Shown here: positions 11,796 to 25,362 of the stretch, piece after piece | How positions within the stretch are numbered: the stretch's first letter is position 1 | How the letters are laid out: each line of letters starts with the position of its first letter | Assembly: GCA_022606425.2 (NCBI GenBank) | Contig: JAHDVF020001325.1 | Location: forward strand, 2,170,001 to 2,234,000 | DNA from: Lepidostoma basale | Lineage: Eukaryota > Arthropoda > Insecta > Trichoptera > Lepidostomatidae | Reading direction: 5' to 3' | DNA length: 64,000 nt | Program-made: the position numbers and the translations under genes | The notes under the pieces: model-generated | The model's database searches: none | The model's input: the letters and a program-made list of their open reading frames with translations, nothing else | What the model was told of the DNA's origin: nothing

Positions 11796-12231
11796 TTATT
11801 TGGGCTTCAACTTTATTTTATTTGACCGATTAGTACCTATCATGATAATATATTTTCTCGTGTCAGTCATGTCTGTACGTCATATCCCAGTTGTGATACA
11901 TCCTAGACAGTTATTACCCAATACTCGTATTCTATTAAGCCTGAAGGTGTGTTGGTTTTTTTAAGACATACCTATATGTATTGTATGGAGATTTTTCAAG
12001 ATGATGTCAAGTAACAATGCGCTGTCTACGCATTTAAGCTAATAACCAATGTATAAAATAAAAAATATATCCTTCTCTTATGCATTCTATGAAATGTAAA
12101 AACCTTGTATCATGGTCCTATTGTTTTGTATACGGAGTTCCTACTATACTGTAACTATACAATAAGTTATATAGTATAGAATCGTATGCACACAATTTTA
12201 TTATTTAATACAACGCACAAAAGCCTCGAAA

Positions 12232-14694
<2,463 letters not shown>

Positions 14695-14699
14695 TAAAT

Positions 14700-14975
14700 G
14701 TTCTGTTGTTTCTCGAACAATGATGTAAAACTCCATTTAAAACATTAACACGAATGAAAACGTGTGTTTTACTAGAAGTTTTATTATATTTTATATGAAT
14801 GACATGTTTCGCCTGCCTAAGGTGTTTTCAAATGTCAATTTAATAATAAAACATATTATTAAATGTTACTCGAGAAGACAGGCGAATATTTGATAATGCT
14901 TTAGACAGGCAAAACACGCCATTCACACAAAATCCGATATAATAAACCTTCTAGAAAACAGACCTTTTTAATCTT
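14700..14975. repeat. Foldback family F1, both arms
   Basis: Left arm CTGTTGTTTCTCGAACAATG, AATGAAAACGTGTGTTTT, AGAAGTTTTATTATATTTTA and the core GACATGTTTCGCC at 14802. The right arm from about 14880 is the reverse complement (GATAATGCTTTAGACAGGC, AAAACACGCC, AAACCTTCTAGAAAACAG). Arms are about 110-120 bp around a short AT-rich centre. No protein coded. Likely a non-autonomous foldback element. Confidence 0.8.
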
Positions 14976-15904
14976 ATTAATTATTAATGTAAATTGTCCC
15001 TTTTGTCCCACAATGAGTTGTATACTTATGGGAATACAGTAGAAATATTGTATGTTTATAAAGTAAATTTAAAAAATAAAAAATGTACATATAAATACAG
15101 CTAAATGGCCAAAGACCGAAAAAAATTAGGAAAGCCAACCCCGAATAAATGAGAAATGGCTCGAACAGAAGAAGAATGATTAATAATTAATATTTTTCTT
15201 GTCCAGAACCCCAAAAAGTTCACGTTCCTAATTCATTTGTGATGAATGAATTTAATTGAATGTTACTTGTTATTATATTGTTACATCATTTATGGTTATT
15301 ATTTTTTTGTTCCATACTTATCCGATTATCTCCACATTTCAATAAAGAGCGATTGTTCGCAACTCAAGTCACACAACGTGAAATAATACATGCCGTTGCA
15401 CAATTGTACATTCCGTTCCCACTGACCCCGCTAAATGTTTCATTGCCACACAAACGCACCTAACTTCACGCTGGGGTTAAGATCCGCCTTGGGTAACAAA
15501 AAAAAAACAACACAATAATTTATTAATTTGGTCTCCTTGCTTTATTTAAACCCTGGAAAGGTCAATGCTTAGGCGGTAATTTTAAACTACAAAGGAGAAT
15601 TTATGGTTTCAATGCGGATAACAGACTCACGTTTTTCGTATCCCTCTGAAATAATAAAAACGGCTTTAGAATATTTAACGTGCCACATTAGCCAGTAGGG
15701 CGTAATTTACATACTCAAATTTATATTAGAATATTAAATACTTACCTAATTCAACTTTTTGTTATAGATATAGATAAACTGAATTTATGATTTGCTATCA
15801 GAAATATAATTTAACGTAATTGTAATTGTATGTAAAACACACTGTTCCAAGATATGAACAAATTTAGTTTATAATTATAATAAATAAAATTATGTTTTTT
15901 AATA

Positions 15905-16068
15905 CGCATTTATTTAGGCAACGATCGATTTCACCGGAGTGGCTGGCAACGACAGACTAGATACTAGCTAGCCTGGTGAAACCGGTCGTTTTCGAAATAA
16001 ATACAAAAGTGGAAGTAGTTATTAAAAACATCGTTTTATTAAATTAACTTCCATCAAGAGATTTCAGA
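15905..16068. repeat. Foldback family F2, copy 1
   Basis: Inverted arms: CAACGATCGATTTCACCGG on the left, CGGTCGTTTTCGAAATAAAT on the right, then ACAAAAGTGGAAGTAG, CATCGTTTTATTAAATTAAC and the tail CTTCCATCAAGAGATTTCA. The right arm has the core GAAA-CCGG-TC (16-nt spacing after the hairpin CCTGG-like segment). The left outer arm is eroded. Other copies: 23765, 30040, 46155, 47355. Confidence 0.75.
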
Positions 16069-16740
16069 AAAATTATTAGATTTAAAACATATTTATTTTT
16101 TTTTAAATCCACGGTATGGTTGATCTATAGCAAAATTTTGTTGATATCAAATGTAAAACGGGATAACATTTAAATTAAGAGTGGATTAATTTTGTCGATG
16201 AATCTTAAGTAAAAAAAATTTATTTCAAATATCTCTTAAAAAAATGGAATTGTTTCTATCTGAAGATAATATTTAAAACAGTTTTATTTTCCAATTATCA
16301 AAATGTTTAGTCTAGCTTGCTATTCTTAAAAAAATTCCGATTAAACAGTTAATTAAGGAAAATAGAAATGAAAAACCGCTTCCTTATTTAAATAAGCATA
16401 TTTTCGCAAAGCACAAAAAAATACTGGAATTCCGTCTAGATTCAAAAAAATCCATTACACCGGCACTTTGAATATTAGATCTCCACTTTTCAATGCTCCA
16501 TTCGATTCCTGTAATCTCGAGCACTACTCTGGAGTCTTGTAGGGATGAGGAGATAAGGCGGGAATCCATTATCAAAATGGCCGCGGTATTGTCCCCGAAC
16601 ACGGGGTTATGTGAACATCTCCCGCCAATTTTTCTCCACCTCGGGCCTTTGTACACGAAACTCCACTAAAGCCAGGGGCGGAAACTATTGCAAGAAGTTT
16701 TCGTCTTTTAAAAAAAGTTTATTCACTATATTACCATATC
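16069..16740. other. Intron sequence, no element seen
   Basis: AT-rich to 16380. 16400-16690 is GC-richer, with open frames on both strands that I do not recognise. Confidence 0.35.
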
Positions 16741-16741
16741 T

Positions 16742-17165
16742 TCTTCATCTTCTTCTTCCTCAGCCTATTCCCGTCCACTCCTGGACAAAGGTCTCCTCCA
16801 TTCGCTTCCATGTCACTCTGTCCTTTGCAGACTGCATCCAGGTTATTCCGACGTGTTTATTCAGATCATCCTTCCACCGTAGTTGCGGTCGCCCTGCAAT
16901 TCTCTTCGCCGTCCACGGTCTCCAAGTCAGCAGTCTTCTTGTGCACTTTTCATCTGAGCTTCTGGCTACGTGACCTGCCCATTCCCATTTTAGAGTCGCC
17001 ACCCGGTGGATGATGTCAGTGACCTTTGTTTTTTCTCTTACCGTATCGTTTCTGACTCTGTCTCTTAGGCTTAATCCTAACATGGCTCTTTCCATGGCTC
17101 TTTGGGTCACTCGTAGTTTCTCGGCACTTTGTTTGGACAATGTAACAGTTTCAAGACCATAAGTA
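16742..17165 (-). pseudogene. RTE-like LINE 3' end (family E)
   Basis: Minus strand, 126 codons in one frame (16760-17140): SAEKLRVTQRAMERAMLGLS, LRDRVRNDTVREKTKVTDII, LKWEWAGHVARSSDEKCT, GRPQLRWKDDLNKHVG and EETFVQEWTGIG, then a stop. The complement of a GAAGAAGAAGAAG tail lies at 16740-16760. A truncated copy without catalytic RT motifs. A sister copy at 25373-25810 has a target duplication. Confidence 0.87.
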
Positions 17166-17369
17166 GTACCAACTGGCAGAACGCAGGCTTCTTAGACTCT
17201 TCGTTTCAGGTTGATCAGGTTGATACCATATCACAGGAGAATAATCCTGTAACACTAAACTTTGAAGTCTGCAACAAGTTGAAGAAGAAGAAGAAGCAAT
17301 ATTTAATTATTAAATCATTGTCGGATGGGGTATTTAATCCATAATTAGGAATCATAGATAAAATATCTG

Positions 17370-17732
17370 GGACCCAGACCCGGTGTTGCAGCGAGAACTT
17401 GGAGGAATACGACCAACCAAGAGATCCGTACGATGACCCAGCATCCCAATATAGCGAACACCGTGAGAGCCGGTCGCCTAGCATGGATTGGGCACGTGTG
17501 CCGAGTCGAAGAGACCAGAGCAATCGAGACCCTTTACGCGTCTAGACCGACTGGAGTAAGACCTCTAGGAAGGCCTAGACAGCGCCTAATGAACAATGCT
17601 GATCTGGGTAGGTTGGGCGAATCGGACTGCTGGGAGCAAAAGGCGCAAGATCGCGGAGCTTGGCGAAAAATCATCAAGGAAGCTAAAACTCTTCAAGAGT
17701 TGTATGGCCATAGGAAGTAAGTAAGTAAGATA
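17370..17732 (+). pseudogene. RTE-like LINE 3' end (family G)
   Basis: Plus strand: RAGRLAWIGHVCRVEETRAI, then GVRPLGRPRQRLMNN, then DRGAWRKIIKEAKTLQELYG, HRK and stop, with a GTAA-repeat tail (17716-17730). A typical C-terminal end of a LINE ORF2. Upstream catalytic parts absent. Confidence 0.82.
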
Positions 17733-17735
17733 GAA

Positions 17736-18479
17736 TCACATGGTATTTATTTTATAGTATCATATAGTTCATTAATTGACCACAGGTATGATTAAATTCC
17801 AACATACTCGTACTTATTATAGTTATTTTTACTTTTATATATTAGTTTGATTCTCCCTGTTCGCATACTACTCGGTTACTTATTCCTCGAATTGTGAGAT
17901 AGCAAACTTTAGTATATGTAACCATTTAAGTTAATTATTTATTTATGTCGTGATTTTGTTTATGAATGTTCTCCACCCCTGAAGCTTCGTGAGCGCAGAC
18001 TTATTTCACTCTGTACTGCGGACAATGGAGTCCACAATCACTTCATCTCCACACCCAAATCCTCAAGCCTCGTCCTCTAAACTCTGGTCACTCCCAGCTG
18101 ATGCAAGCAAGTCCGCACCCCGAGCAGCAAAGTCCACGCGTTTTTACTTCTAGCGGATGAATGCAATGAATAATTTGACGTATTGCCTCAAATAATTGCG
18201 GTGAATGGCACAACCTTGACTAGGATCCGTTGTATCGTGGGCCATTAAGAATAACTTCTGATATTAAATTTATTATATTCTTTTGCTATTTTATTCGCGT
18301 ACAAACAGAGAGAAGTGCTTGTTAGTTATTTTATTACATAATTCAGTTACACGACATAAAATTAACCCATTCTTCATTTCGAACATTAAATTCTCAATAT
18401 TTTCCTTGGTCTGTCTATATTTATTGCTGCATAAATCCTTGTCGTATACTTTTTTTATTTTTATGTATCTAACGCTTTT
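17736..18479. other. Intron sequence, unassigned
   Basis: No element identified. 18000-18150 is GC-richer (TCACTCCCAGCTGATGCAAG) without a supported frame. Confidence 0.35.
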
Positions 18480-18662
18480 ATTCGCACTACATTCACTTAT
18501 TACAATTATATTTGGCACTCTAGCATACAGAGTTTCATTTTCGCCGCATTTATTCTGCTTTCATCCTTCTTGTCAGTTCCATGCTTCACTTCCGTACATA
18601 CGGGTCAGTACAAGAACACCATTGTGTTCTATCATCTCTGCTTTTATGTTTGCGACTTAAAT
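18480..18662 (-). pseudogene. Decayed LINE fragment (family K)
   Basis: Minus strand resembles the middle of the element at 33125-33645: the complement of TTCCATGCTTCACTTCCGTA gives a YGSEAWN-like block, and CATTTATTCTGCTTTCATCC corresponds to the ESKINAVEM block. Many stops. Identification rests on comparison with 33125 and 54565 in this window. Confidence 0.65.
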
Positions 18663-19424
18663 CGCAACATTCACTTTGCTATCTATCTAAACACACACAA
18701 CATTTTCACATCTTTCAAGATAAAATGATTTTTATGTAAGTTATGTAATATATGAAATGTGGATGTGATTAAAATATTTCATAATTATTAAAAAATCAGC
18801 ATTAAAAAAACAATATATATATTTTTTAATTTTTATTGTCGTTGTATTTATTTATTTCTGACAACAGTTCCTCAATAACAAATCAATAATAGCCATCAAA
18901 GTATTTCCTACATTTTTAATATTCACTGTGTTACCATTCCACATCTCATTGTGTTACCATTCCAGTCATTACGACACAGATAACCTATCAGCTATCAAGA
19001 CATTCCGTCCCATAATATGTATACTCCAGTATAACTGTTTTCTACTTGCGTATGGTTTAAAAAGTTATCAATTATGTACAATCAATGGCGGTTTACTCAC
19101 AATAACGCTTTTTGTAAGAATGTTTAAAGGGAGATAAGGTTAAGTACTCCTTTAATGAATTCTACCGTATAAACTTAAAAGATAAAAGTTTATATTTCTA
19201 TATAAAAGCTTTTTCTCGCATTGTATACGAAACTAAGAGAGTCCATCGGATTTACATATTAATTGTATCACACGGGAAAACTTACCAGACCATGAAAAGT
19301 GCTATAAATTGTATGCAATATCTTTACGCGTGTACCTGCCCACCAATAATTTATTGTACTATGTTTTATTTCATACTTTCGTCATATGGAACTATTTAAT
19401 ATTATTTTTTTCAAAGAAAAATAA
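18663..19424. other. Intron sequence, unassigned
   Basis: AT-rich. No supported gene. A short direct repeat (TTGTGTTACCATTCCA-like text, 18925-18965) is present. Confidence 0.35.
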
Positions 19425-19790
19425 TATATTCTTCTTTCTTGCTTCTCCTGTGAGGTGAATTCTCAGCTGTCCTTTCATTTTTTAGAAGGTTTTCTATCAG
19501 GATGACTCCCGAAAGGATGATTTTGTAGTGCATTAAAGGGAAGTCTGGTGATGTCCATTCTTTAAACATGACCCTACCTATCCCTTTTCTATGTCTACTC
19601 CGTCTCACGATATCAGCCTCACACATCATTATTCTGGTGTTCTTTACGCGATCTCTTAGAGTTTTGCCTGCTAAAATCCTCGGTGTCTTCGTCTCGAAAA
19701 TCCTTAATACTTTTTGATTCTCACTGTGTCTGCTCTTGCTTCAATGGCATATGTTATTATTGGTCTTGCGTATGCTTTATAAATAATAAA
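19425..19790 (-). pseudogene. RTE-like LINE 3' end (family B), copy 2
   Basis: Minus strand reads MCEADIVRRSRHRKGIGRVM, then KEWTSPDFPLMHYKIILSG. It matches 2460-2800 segment for segment (CTGTCCTTTCATTTTTTAGA vs CTGTTCTTCCATCTTTTAGG). Several frameshifts. The right end contains the VRPIITYA-like region around 19745-19780. Confidence 0.75.
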
Positions 19791-19974
19791 AACGAATTTA
19801 AAACATAAAATATATTACTACCGTGTCTTTCGAAATGGAAGTAACATATATATTTTTTAGTATACAACAGGTCGTTGAAACCCAATTACTGTATACCATT
19901 TTTTTAAACTATAATATTGATACTTAGACATGTGATACATAGCTTATCTATCACCATTTAATTTTGACGTGATT

Positions 19975-20090
19975 TCTACACCAGACCAAAGAGAGTGTGA
20001 CAATCACACTGCCATCGTCCGAGATCGAACCTGGGACTTTCGGTGTGGCAGTCATAGCTCTTGGCACTCCGCCACGAAGGTCGTCATTTC
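19975..20090 (-). repeat. tRNA-derived SINE, family S2, copy 1
   Basis: On the minus strand the head reads CTTCGTGGCGGAGTGCCAAG (A-box-like TGGCGGAGTGC), then CTGCCACACCGAAAGTCCCA, then the B box GGTTCGATCTC. This spacing is tRNA-like. The body continues GATGGCAGTGTGATTGTCAC. A second copy is cut by the right window edge (63915-64000). Confidence 0.75.
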
Positions 20091-20750
20091 AATAATATGC
20101 ATTCAATAATATGTAATCATAACATCACATGCCCTCTTATATTATATATTAAAACAGAACATTTTGCACGTAATATAAATGAATGCCATTACATAATGTG
20201 GAAAATTCTTTCTCCAATTTATATCAATTCTATTGTTGAAGATATAATGAGGATTACTTACGTTAATGGACGACCCTTGTAATTTTCCTGGATCATTGTG
20301 GTCGTGAGTCCAATTACCGGACTCTTCCGTGTCTATCGTATAAAATACGCTTAGGATTATTAATGCACGTACCTATGTAGCAAGCCTATAATTAAAATCA
20401 TACTAAGTGTCCCCAAATGTATTAATCTTACCCTAAAATAAATACGCGGGTTACTGTTTACTTATACATTAGAGTTATACTATATTCATTATACGATTTT
20501 AGTAACTCTCTTACAACGTGAATTTCGAGTTATATTTTGTATTCTAAGCTACAAGAGATGTGGCGTGTAAATAATTTAACTTAAACAGGGATTTTAGTAA
20601 TGCTAAGGGAATAATTTTCATGGAGGGAACGGATATCGCCACATGAAAATTGTCAGGACACGTTTATACTCGTATGTACCTTATCAAAACGTACGCACGA
20701 GCAATGCCCCCATGTTCCTCGAATTAGTCATTTAAGTTTGCTCGTTTTGG
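20091..20750. other. Intron sequence, unassigned
   Basis: AT-rich without a supported feature. Confidence 0.35.
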
Positions 20751-20754
20751 GAAA

Positions 20755-21470
20755 ATGAACGTGTACCCAAGTATAGCGAAACGCGTCTTCACGGAATTTA
20801 AAGTTTATCATGTCTTACATGGAACGTCAGATGAGAGTAGTGATGTCAGGAGTTCCACTAAAAACACCAAGGAGTTTGTCTACCTCGGGAGCAAAATAAC
20901 ATGGGACAGTCGGTCTAAGAGCGAGGTCGACAGCCGTATACATCAGCCTAGGCTTGCATTTAATAAAAGGTCGAAAATAATAGAATCAAATAATATAGAC
21001 CTAAAACTGAGAATACTCCTCATCAAGAATTATGTATGGAGTATCTTGATGTACGGCTGCGAGACATGGTGCCTATCCGAAAGAGATAAGCGGAGACTAG
21101 AGGCTTTTGAGATGTGGTCCTATAGAAGACTCTTTGGAATTTCCTGGAAATACCACATCACAAATGAGGAAGTTCTTCAAGGAATCGAAGGAGGAAGGCA
21201 CCTGCTCAGGACCTTGTACAAAAGGCGTGCAAGATGGATCGGCCATGTAATACGTCAAGAAGGTCTCTTGCATGCCATAATGGAGAGTATGACCGAGGGG
21301 ACAAACTCTAGGGGACGCCCACGCCAAGAGTACCTGGAGGACCTGTTGGTGGACGTGCGCTGCTCATCACATGCAGATTTCAAAAGAGCCGCACAAGACA
21401 GGGAAGAATGGAAGAGAAGAATAGAATAAATTGCTGCAAACCAATTTCAGGATTGAAACATTCTAACTAA
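20755..21470 (+). pseudogene. RTE-like LINE ORF2 C-terminal part, 224 codons open
   Basis: The longest uninterrupted LINE frame here (20755-21429). It reads TKEFVYLGSKITWDSRSKSE, then a RIHQPRLAFNKRSKI block, then ILMYGCETWCLSERDKRRLE, RRLFGISWKYHITNEEV, RRARWIGHVIRQEGLLHAIM, GRPRQEYLEDLL and EEWKRRIE, then a stop. These are the post-catalytic thumb and C-terminal blocks of RTE-type reverse transcriptase. The YxDD catalytic part and the endonuclease are absent, so the copy is 5'-truncated, but the lack of stops suggests recent insertion. The start codon given is only the first Met in the frame. Confidence 0.85.
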
Positions 21471-21949
21471 TGTGGAACGTATATTCCATAGACGGACATA
21501 TTCTTTAATGAAGCACGAAAATTAGCACACAATGTGAGACGTATCATAAAACAAAGCTTCTTTCTATAAAATTTCCATAGAAAACTGTACATTTCTTCTG
21601 TTACGGCATCAGGTTTCATTTCCTTGTAGTTTCTTTGTGGCATTCACTCGTCTCCCATTCGGCCGTCCTTTGTAAACTCCCCGGCAAATGTGAGGCCATT
21701 CTGTGTATAATTAAAACGGCCGCTTCTTTCCTATCACGGTTGGGCGGGCAAACACAAACACAGAATGGTGAATACATTTATTATGGCGGATAATAGTGCA
21801 CGGGGCTCTTGCCCGCGTGGCTGTAGGCTTCCTCTTGCCTCGTGCCTCGTGCCTGGCTCCCGGCTGACGAGAGCACGCTGCGTCCTTCGCTTCTAACTGC
21901 TACACTTGACGATAAACCCATATTCTCCCCATGATGTGTTCGTATAGAA
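21471..21949. other. Intron sequence with GC-richer block
   Basis: 21640-21900 is GC-rich relative to surroundings (GGGGCTCTTGCCCGCGTGG), with near-tandem CTCGTGCCTCGTGCCTGG at 21839-21856. No frame or splice support. Possibly a conserved non-coding island. Confidence 0.35.
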
Positions 21950-21952
21950 TAG

Positions 21953-22240
21953 TTCAGTGATCGGCAATCTGCGGCTCACGAGCCAAGTTTTTTTTTTTTT
22001 AAAAAGACTAATATCAAAGATTTACATCAATGATATTAGATTTTATTTTACAATCTTCAATGTGAGCAGAAAATAGCTCATTATTATGAAGAAGGAATCT
22101 GGTAATGTCCAGGCTTGAACCCATGTCCCCTGGATCAGGAGCCAAGCGTTCTATCCCCTAGACCACCACCAGAATAGTGGCCCGAAGTGTGGCTCTTTTG
22201 CTACTTATATGGAGCTCATCCACGAAAGGCATATTTAACA
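21953..22240. mobile_element. hAT-like remnant interrupted by an S1 SINE
   Basis: The left part AGTGATCGGCAATCTGCGGC followed by TCACGAGCC is the familiar hAT terminal sequence. The right part GGCCCGAAGTGTGGCTCTTT resumes after the SINE. The element is split at about 21988 and 22173 by a minus-strand S1 SINE. The distal end near 22240 was not pinned down. Confidence 0.6.
21988..22173 (-). repeat. tRNA-derived SINE, family S1, copy 3 (nested)
   Basis: Starts with a T run (complement of the A tail), then AAAAAGACTAATATCAAAGA, the body, CCAGGCTTGAACCCATG (B-box complement) and ends CCCTAGACCACCACC. It is inserted into the hAT-like sequence around it, so it is younger than that element. Confidence 0.8.
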
Positions 22241-22439
22241 GCAATTTTATAGTATTTGGACACAAAATTCAATCGGCCTTATTGGTGAGAACTTGTTATT
22301 GTGCATGAAATTAAAAACAGCACCAAACTAGCCTCAAGCTTTCAAAGCAAATATATGGCTAGCATTAGCTTTAACATGTGTTAAGATTTTAATAATATTA
22401 TTGTATTTTTTTATGAAAAAGATTATTGTATACAAAGTA

Positions 22440-22635
22440 TGTAATCTACACCTCCAGCCGCCACAAGGGCCCAAAATCGATCCTCCTTCAGAGGAACACT
22501 CCGGGCCATACAAATCGTGCCCCCGCATAAACTAACAACCCACCAAATCACCTTCCAACAATGTTCCCATTAGACGTAAGAGAAATAGCCACACGAGCTG
22601 AACCTCTGTAAGCCAGAAGATCCATCCATCCATCC
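22440..22635 (-). repeat. Dispersed repeat R1, copy 1
   Basis: The minus strand reads GTTTATGCGGGGGCACGATT, CTCTGAAGGAGGATCGATTT and TTGTGGCGGCTGGAGGTG. It matches 58690-58865 on the plus strand over about 110 bp. Short CATC repeats (22621-22636, + strand) abut it. Class unknown; probably a LINE end or SINE. Confidence 0.7.
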
Positions 22636-22654
22636 ATTCAGTTGTTGATAGACT

Positions 22655-22840
22655 TAAGGCTTTAATACTGTGGAATTCTATATCGACGAATTGTTTTATG
22701 AACTAAAACCCTGTCCACTTTTAGTAGAACAACAGAGACTTAATTCATTCTTAATTCAAAAATCGGCAAATCTAGTATTATTAAGTAAGGCCAGTTTTAA
22801 AAATACAAGGTTTTCGTAAAGAAAATTGTTCCATAAAAGA
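22655..22840. repeat. Foldback-related family F5, degenerate copy
   Basis: TGTGGAATTCTATATCGACG, TTTTATGAACTAAAACCCTG and TCCACTTTTAGTAG parallel 49615-49760 and 59395-59600. The CTGATGA core seen in the 59.5-kb copy is not preserved here. Confidence 0.5.
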
Positions 22841-23764
22841 AATTTAAATCATCATACCGCCGACATTTGGTTCTTTTAACAAATGAGTTTGCTAATCACT
22901 GGAATTGTTCATTACATTGTATTATACTTTCAAGTAATTTCAGACTATACAAATGTAATATTTCTGTACAAATATTTGGGTCCAATGTCTTGAAGAATGC
23001 TGCCTTGAAACGAGAAAATACAGGATTATAAGAGTATTGTATATAAATCGTTTATCTAACTTAAAAATCATCCAGGTCACGATGTGTACAAAAAATATGT
23101 AATGAAGAACAAATCCGTATAATATTACCAAGTTTCATTATAAGGCTTCCATATCATTTTGTCTCGTCAATATCTTATTAGTGACCTAAGCTAAACACAA
23201 GGTCTTGATACGACAGGATGTTAGCCTAGTTTATTTATTTTTGGTTCACAAAAAATATGTAAAGGTGTTGAATAAACCACAGAAAACCGCCAACAGCCAC
23301 ACATGTTGAAAGCACGCGTGTGTAGGTTGTATGGTTTCTATTCCATTTCCCTACAACAATATTTGAATTTTAGAAACGCGTTTCCTCACCTTCCATACCA
23401 GCAGGTCTAGAATAACAATAGAATATATTTTGATATAAAATAGAGTGAACATATTAAATTTCACTCAGAATGTTGTCTTCTGTTACATAAATAACATCTC
23501 TTGAAATGTGTTTCATTACTAAATTCGCAGTTAACTTGAATGTTTATAATACTGGTAATTGTATAATTAATCATTAACCAAGTACACGGTTTTAATACCT
23601 CCCAACTGCGGTAACCCGTTCTATTGAGGCATTTTACGCACTCTGTAATATAATCTTAACAGAAAGAATTAGGAACGAAACAGATTTTTACGTGTATGAA
23701 TTTAAAATTTATCGTCTTATACCTGTATGATATATGAACACTATTTTAATATAATCGAAGGGTT
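22841..23764. other. Intron sequence, unassigned
   Basis: No supported gene or element. AT-rich. Confidence 0.35.
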
Positions 23765-23945
23765 TTACTGAAATCTCTTGATGGAAATTAATTTGAAATA
23801 GTTATTAAATAGAATGTTGTTTTTTTTTAAACTATTTTCACTTATGTCTTTATTTCGACAGCGAGCCCGGCGAAAGCGGTCGCTGTCGAAGTAAAGACAA
23901 AAGTGGAAGTAGTAAAACATCGTTTTATTTAATTACTATTGTAAT
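23765..23945. repeat. Foldback family F2, copy 2
   Basis: Tail complement TTTTACTGAAATCTCTTGAT, then TTTTCACTTATGTCTTTATT and TCGACAGCGAGCCCGGCGAA, and back through CGGTCGCTGTCGAAGTAAAG, ACAAAAGTGGAAGTAG and ACATCGTTTTATTTAATTA. The centre is shortened: the two arm cores meet almost directly at 23862-23892. Confidence 0.75.
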
Positions 23946-24884
23946 AGTATTGACTTATTTCTTCTATATTCACCATAACTTTGTATTGTGAATTAATAAT
24001 TAAACAATTTTTTTAAACTTTGTAACACAACATTTTATTAAAATTTAAAACAAAAATACACATATTTCGGGGACACAGAAGTATATATTTTCATTTTTTT
24101 TCACGAATGTGATCAATATTGACAGATGCTAATATGTATTTGTTTAAATATAGTGTTATGTTATAAAGTAAATAAATATTGTTAAAGTATTTACTTATTT
24201 TTAAAAAGTATTATGCATTCATTTGTGTAATTTTAATTCAATAAAAAAAAATTAAGCAACGAAGAAAATGTGACAAATAAAAAGTATATAGGAACCATGT
24301 TATGCGACATTTCTGTAACTATAATATATATTATACTTCACGTGATTGAAAAAATGAACTAAGTTTTCTTATTCAATTTATTTACGCCTCCGAACTAATC
24401 ACTTTATTTCAGGCGTAAATCCGCACGGTATACACTGATTATTTTCCACTTTTTAAAACTTTTGTGTTGCTAATTATGTTCGTGAATTATTAACTTTTTA
24501 ATCTTTTGACTAAACAAAGAACTTTTATGGTCCGACACGAACTCGGCCACTCACCTGCACTTTTCGTTTTAGTTTATTAGAACCGTGTTAATATGGGGGG
24601 CGATACCGTGTACCAAGCGTCGCGTGTCGAACCCCTCATGTTGTTCTGCGCTATAGGAGGCTACACCTGTCGCACCGTGGTGCCTGACTTACTCTCGAAC
24701 TACGAAATCCATTTTGATGATTATTTAACCCAAATATTAAACTATTGTTTTTGTTATCTATCTTATTCTATCGGTGTCATGTCAGGTCCCCCCGATTTTA
24801 ATTATCATTTGGGAGTACGCATCTGTCCCTAGCAGCAAACAGCTCTTCAACGCTTTCTGTGAGATTAATAAAACTACCTCACCA
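23946..24884. other. Intron sequence, unassigned
   Basis: AT-rich. A motif ACATATTTCGGGGACACAGA at 24060-24079 resembles the arm of foldback family F4 (45088-45298), so a decayed F4 relative may sit at about 24000-24130. 24590-24835 is GC-richer, with an unrecognised 79-codon frame. Confidence 0.35.
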
Positions 24885-25110
24885 TCACACCGTCTCCCCG
24901 GAGGGGTAGGCATATATATACCCATTTAATGGACCGCCGCATTGCGACTCACTTCTCTCGGTTCCTCTATATTCATACACGCACGTCGATTTCTCCGACT
25001 CACTTGGTCGACATTTAATATTGAATTGATTTGAACGTGCCACGTTTTCCTCGACCTTCCTTCTATTGTCAACATAGGTTTGCTAAACAACTGTCGCCAC
25101 AATTTCATAA
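24885..25110 (-). pseudogene. LINE 3' end (family K)
   Basis: The minus strand ends in the family K tail. Plus-strand text CACACCGTCTCCCCGGAGGG followed by GTAGGC is the complement of the CCTACCCCT..GGGGAGACGG tail at 33590. CACGTCGATTTCTCCGACTC and GCCACGTTTTCCTCGACCTT are complements of the RRACM and GRSRKTWH coding blocks. Truncated at about 25110. Confidence 0.75.
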
Positions 25111-25117
25111 AAAATTA

Positions 25118-25362
25118 ACCCTTCTTCTTCTTCCTTGTTGTAGACCTATGTGGTCTGTTCTTCATAGTGTTGCTCCTGCTGTGAGGTAGACTCCCAGCTG
25201 TCCTCCCATCTTTTAGGAGGTCTTCCACGAGGACGAGTTCCATGAGGCTGATTATGTAATGCAATATAGGAGAGTCTGGTGGTGTCCATTTTTTTAACAT
25301 GACCGTACCAGTCCCTTTTTCGCTGTCTGCTCGATCTTATAATATCCTCAACCTCACATATC
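25118..25362 (-). pseudogene. RTE-like LINE 3' end (family B), copy 3
   Basis: Near-identical to 2460-2800 (TTCTTCTTCCTTGTTGTAGA, AGACCTATGTGGTCTGTTCT, TTTTAGGAGGTCTTCCACGA). Minus-strand peptides: LICEVEDIIRSSRQRKRDWY, GHVKKMDTTRLSYIALHN and GTRPRGRPPKRW. It stops abruptly at 25362, where the family E copy begins. Confidence 0.82.

Noticed and set aside
15060..15180. LINE 3' tail (GAACAGAAGAAGAATGA)
   Set aside because: Only the GAA-rich tail-like text is suggestive. No coding block upstream matches a LINE C-terminus.
19975..20090. Functional tRNA gene
   Set aside because: A- and B-box-like motifs are present but no cloverleaf with acceptor pairing was found, and a second copy at the right edge shows it is a dispersed SINE.
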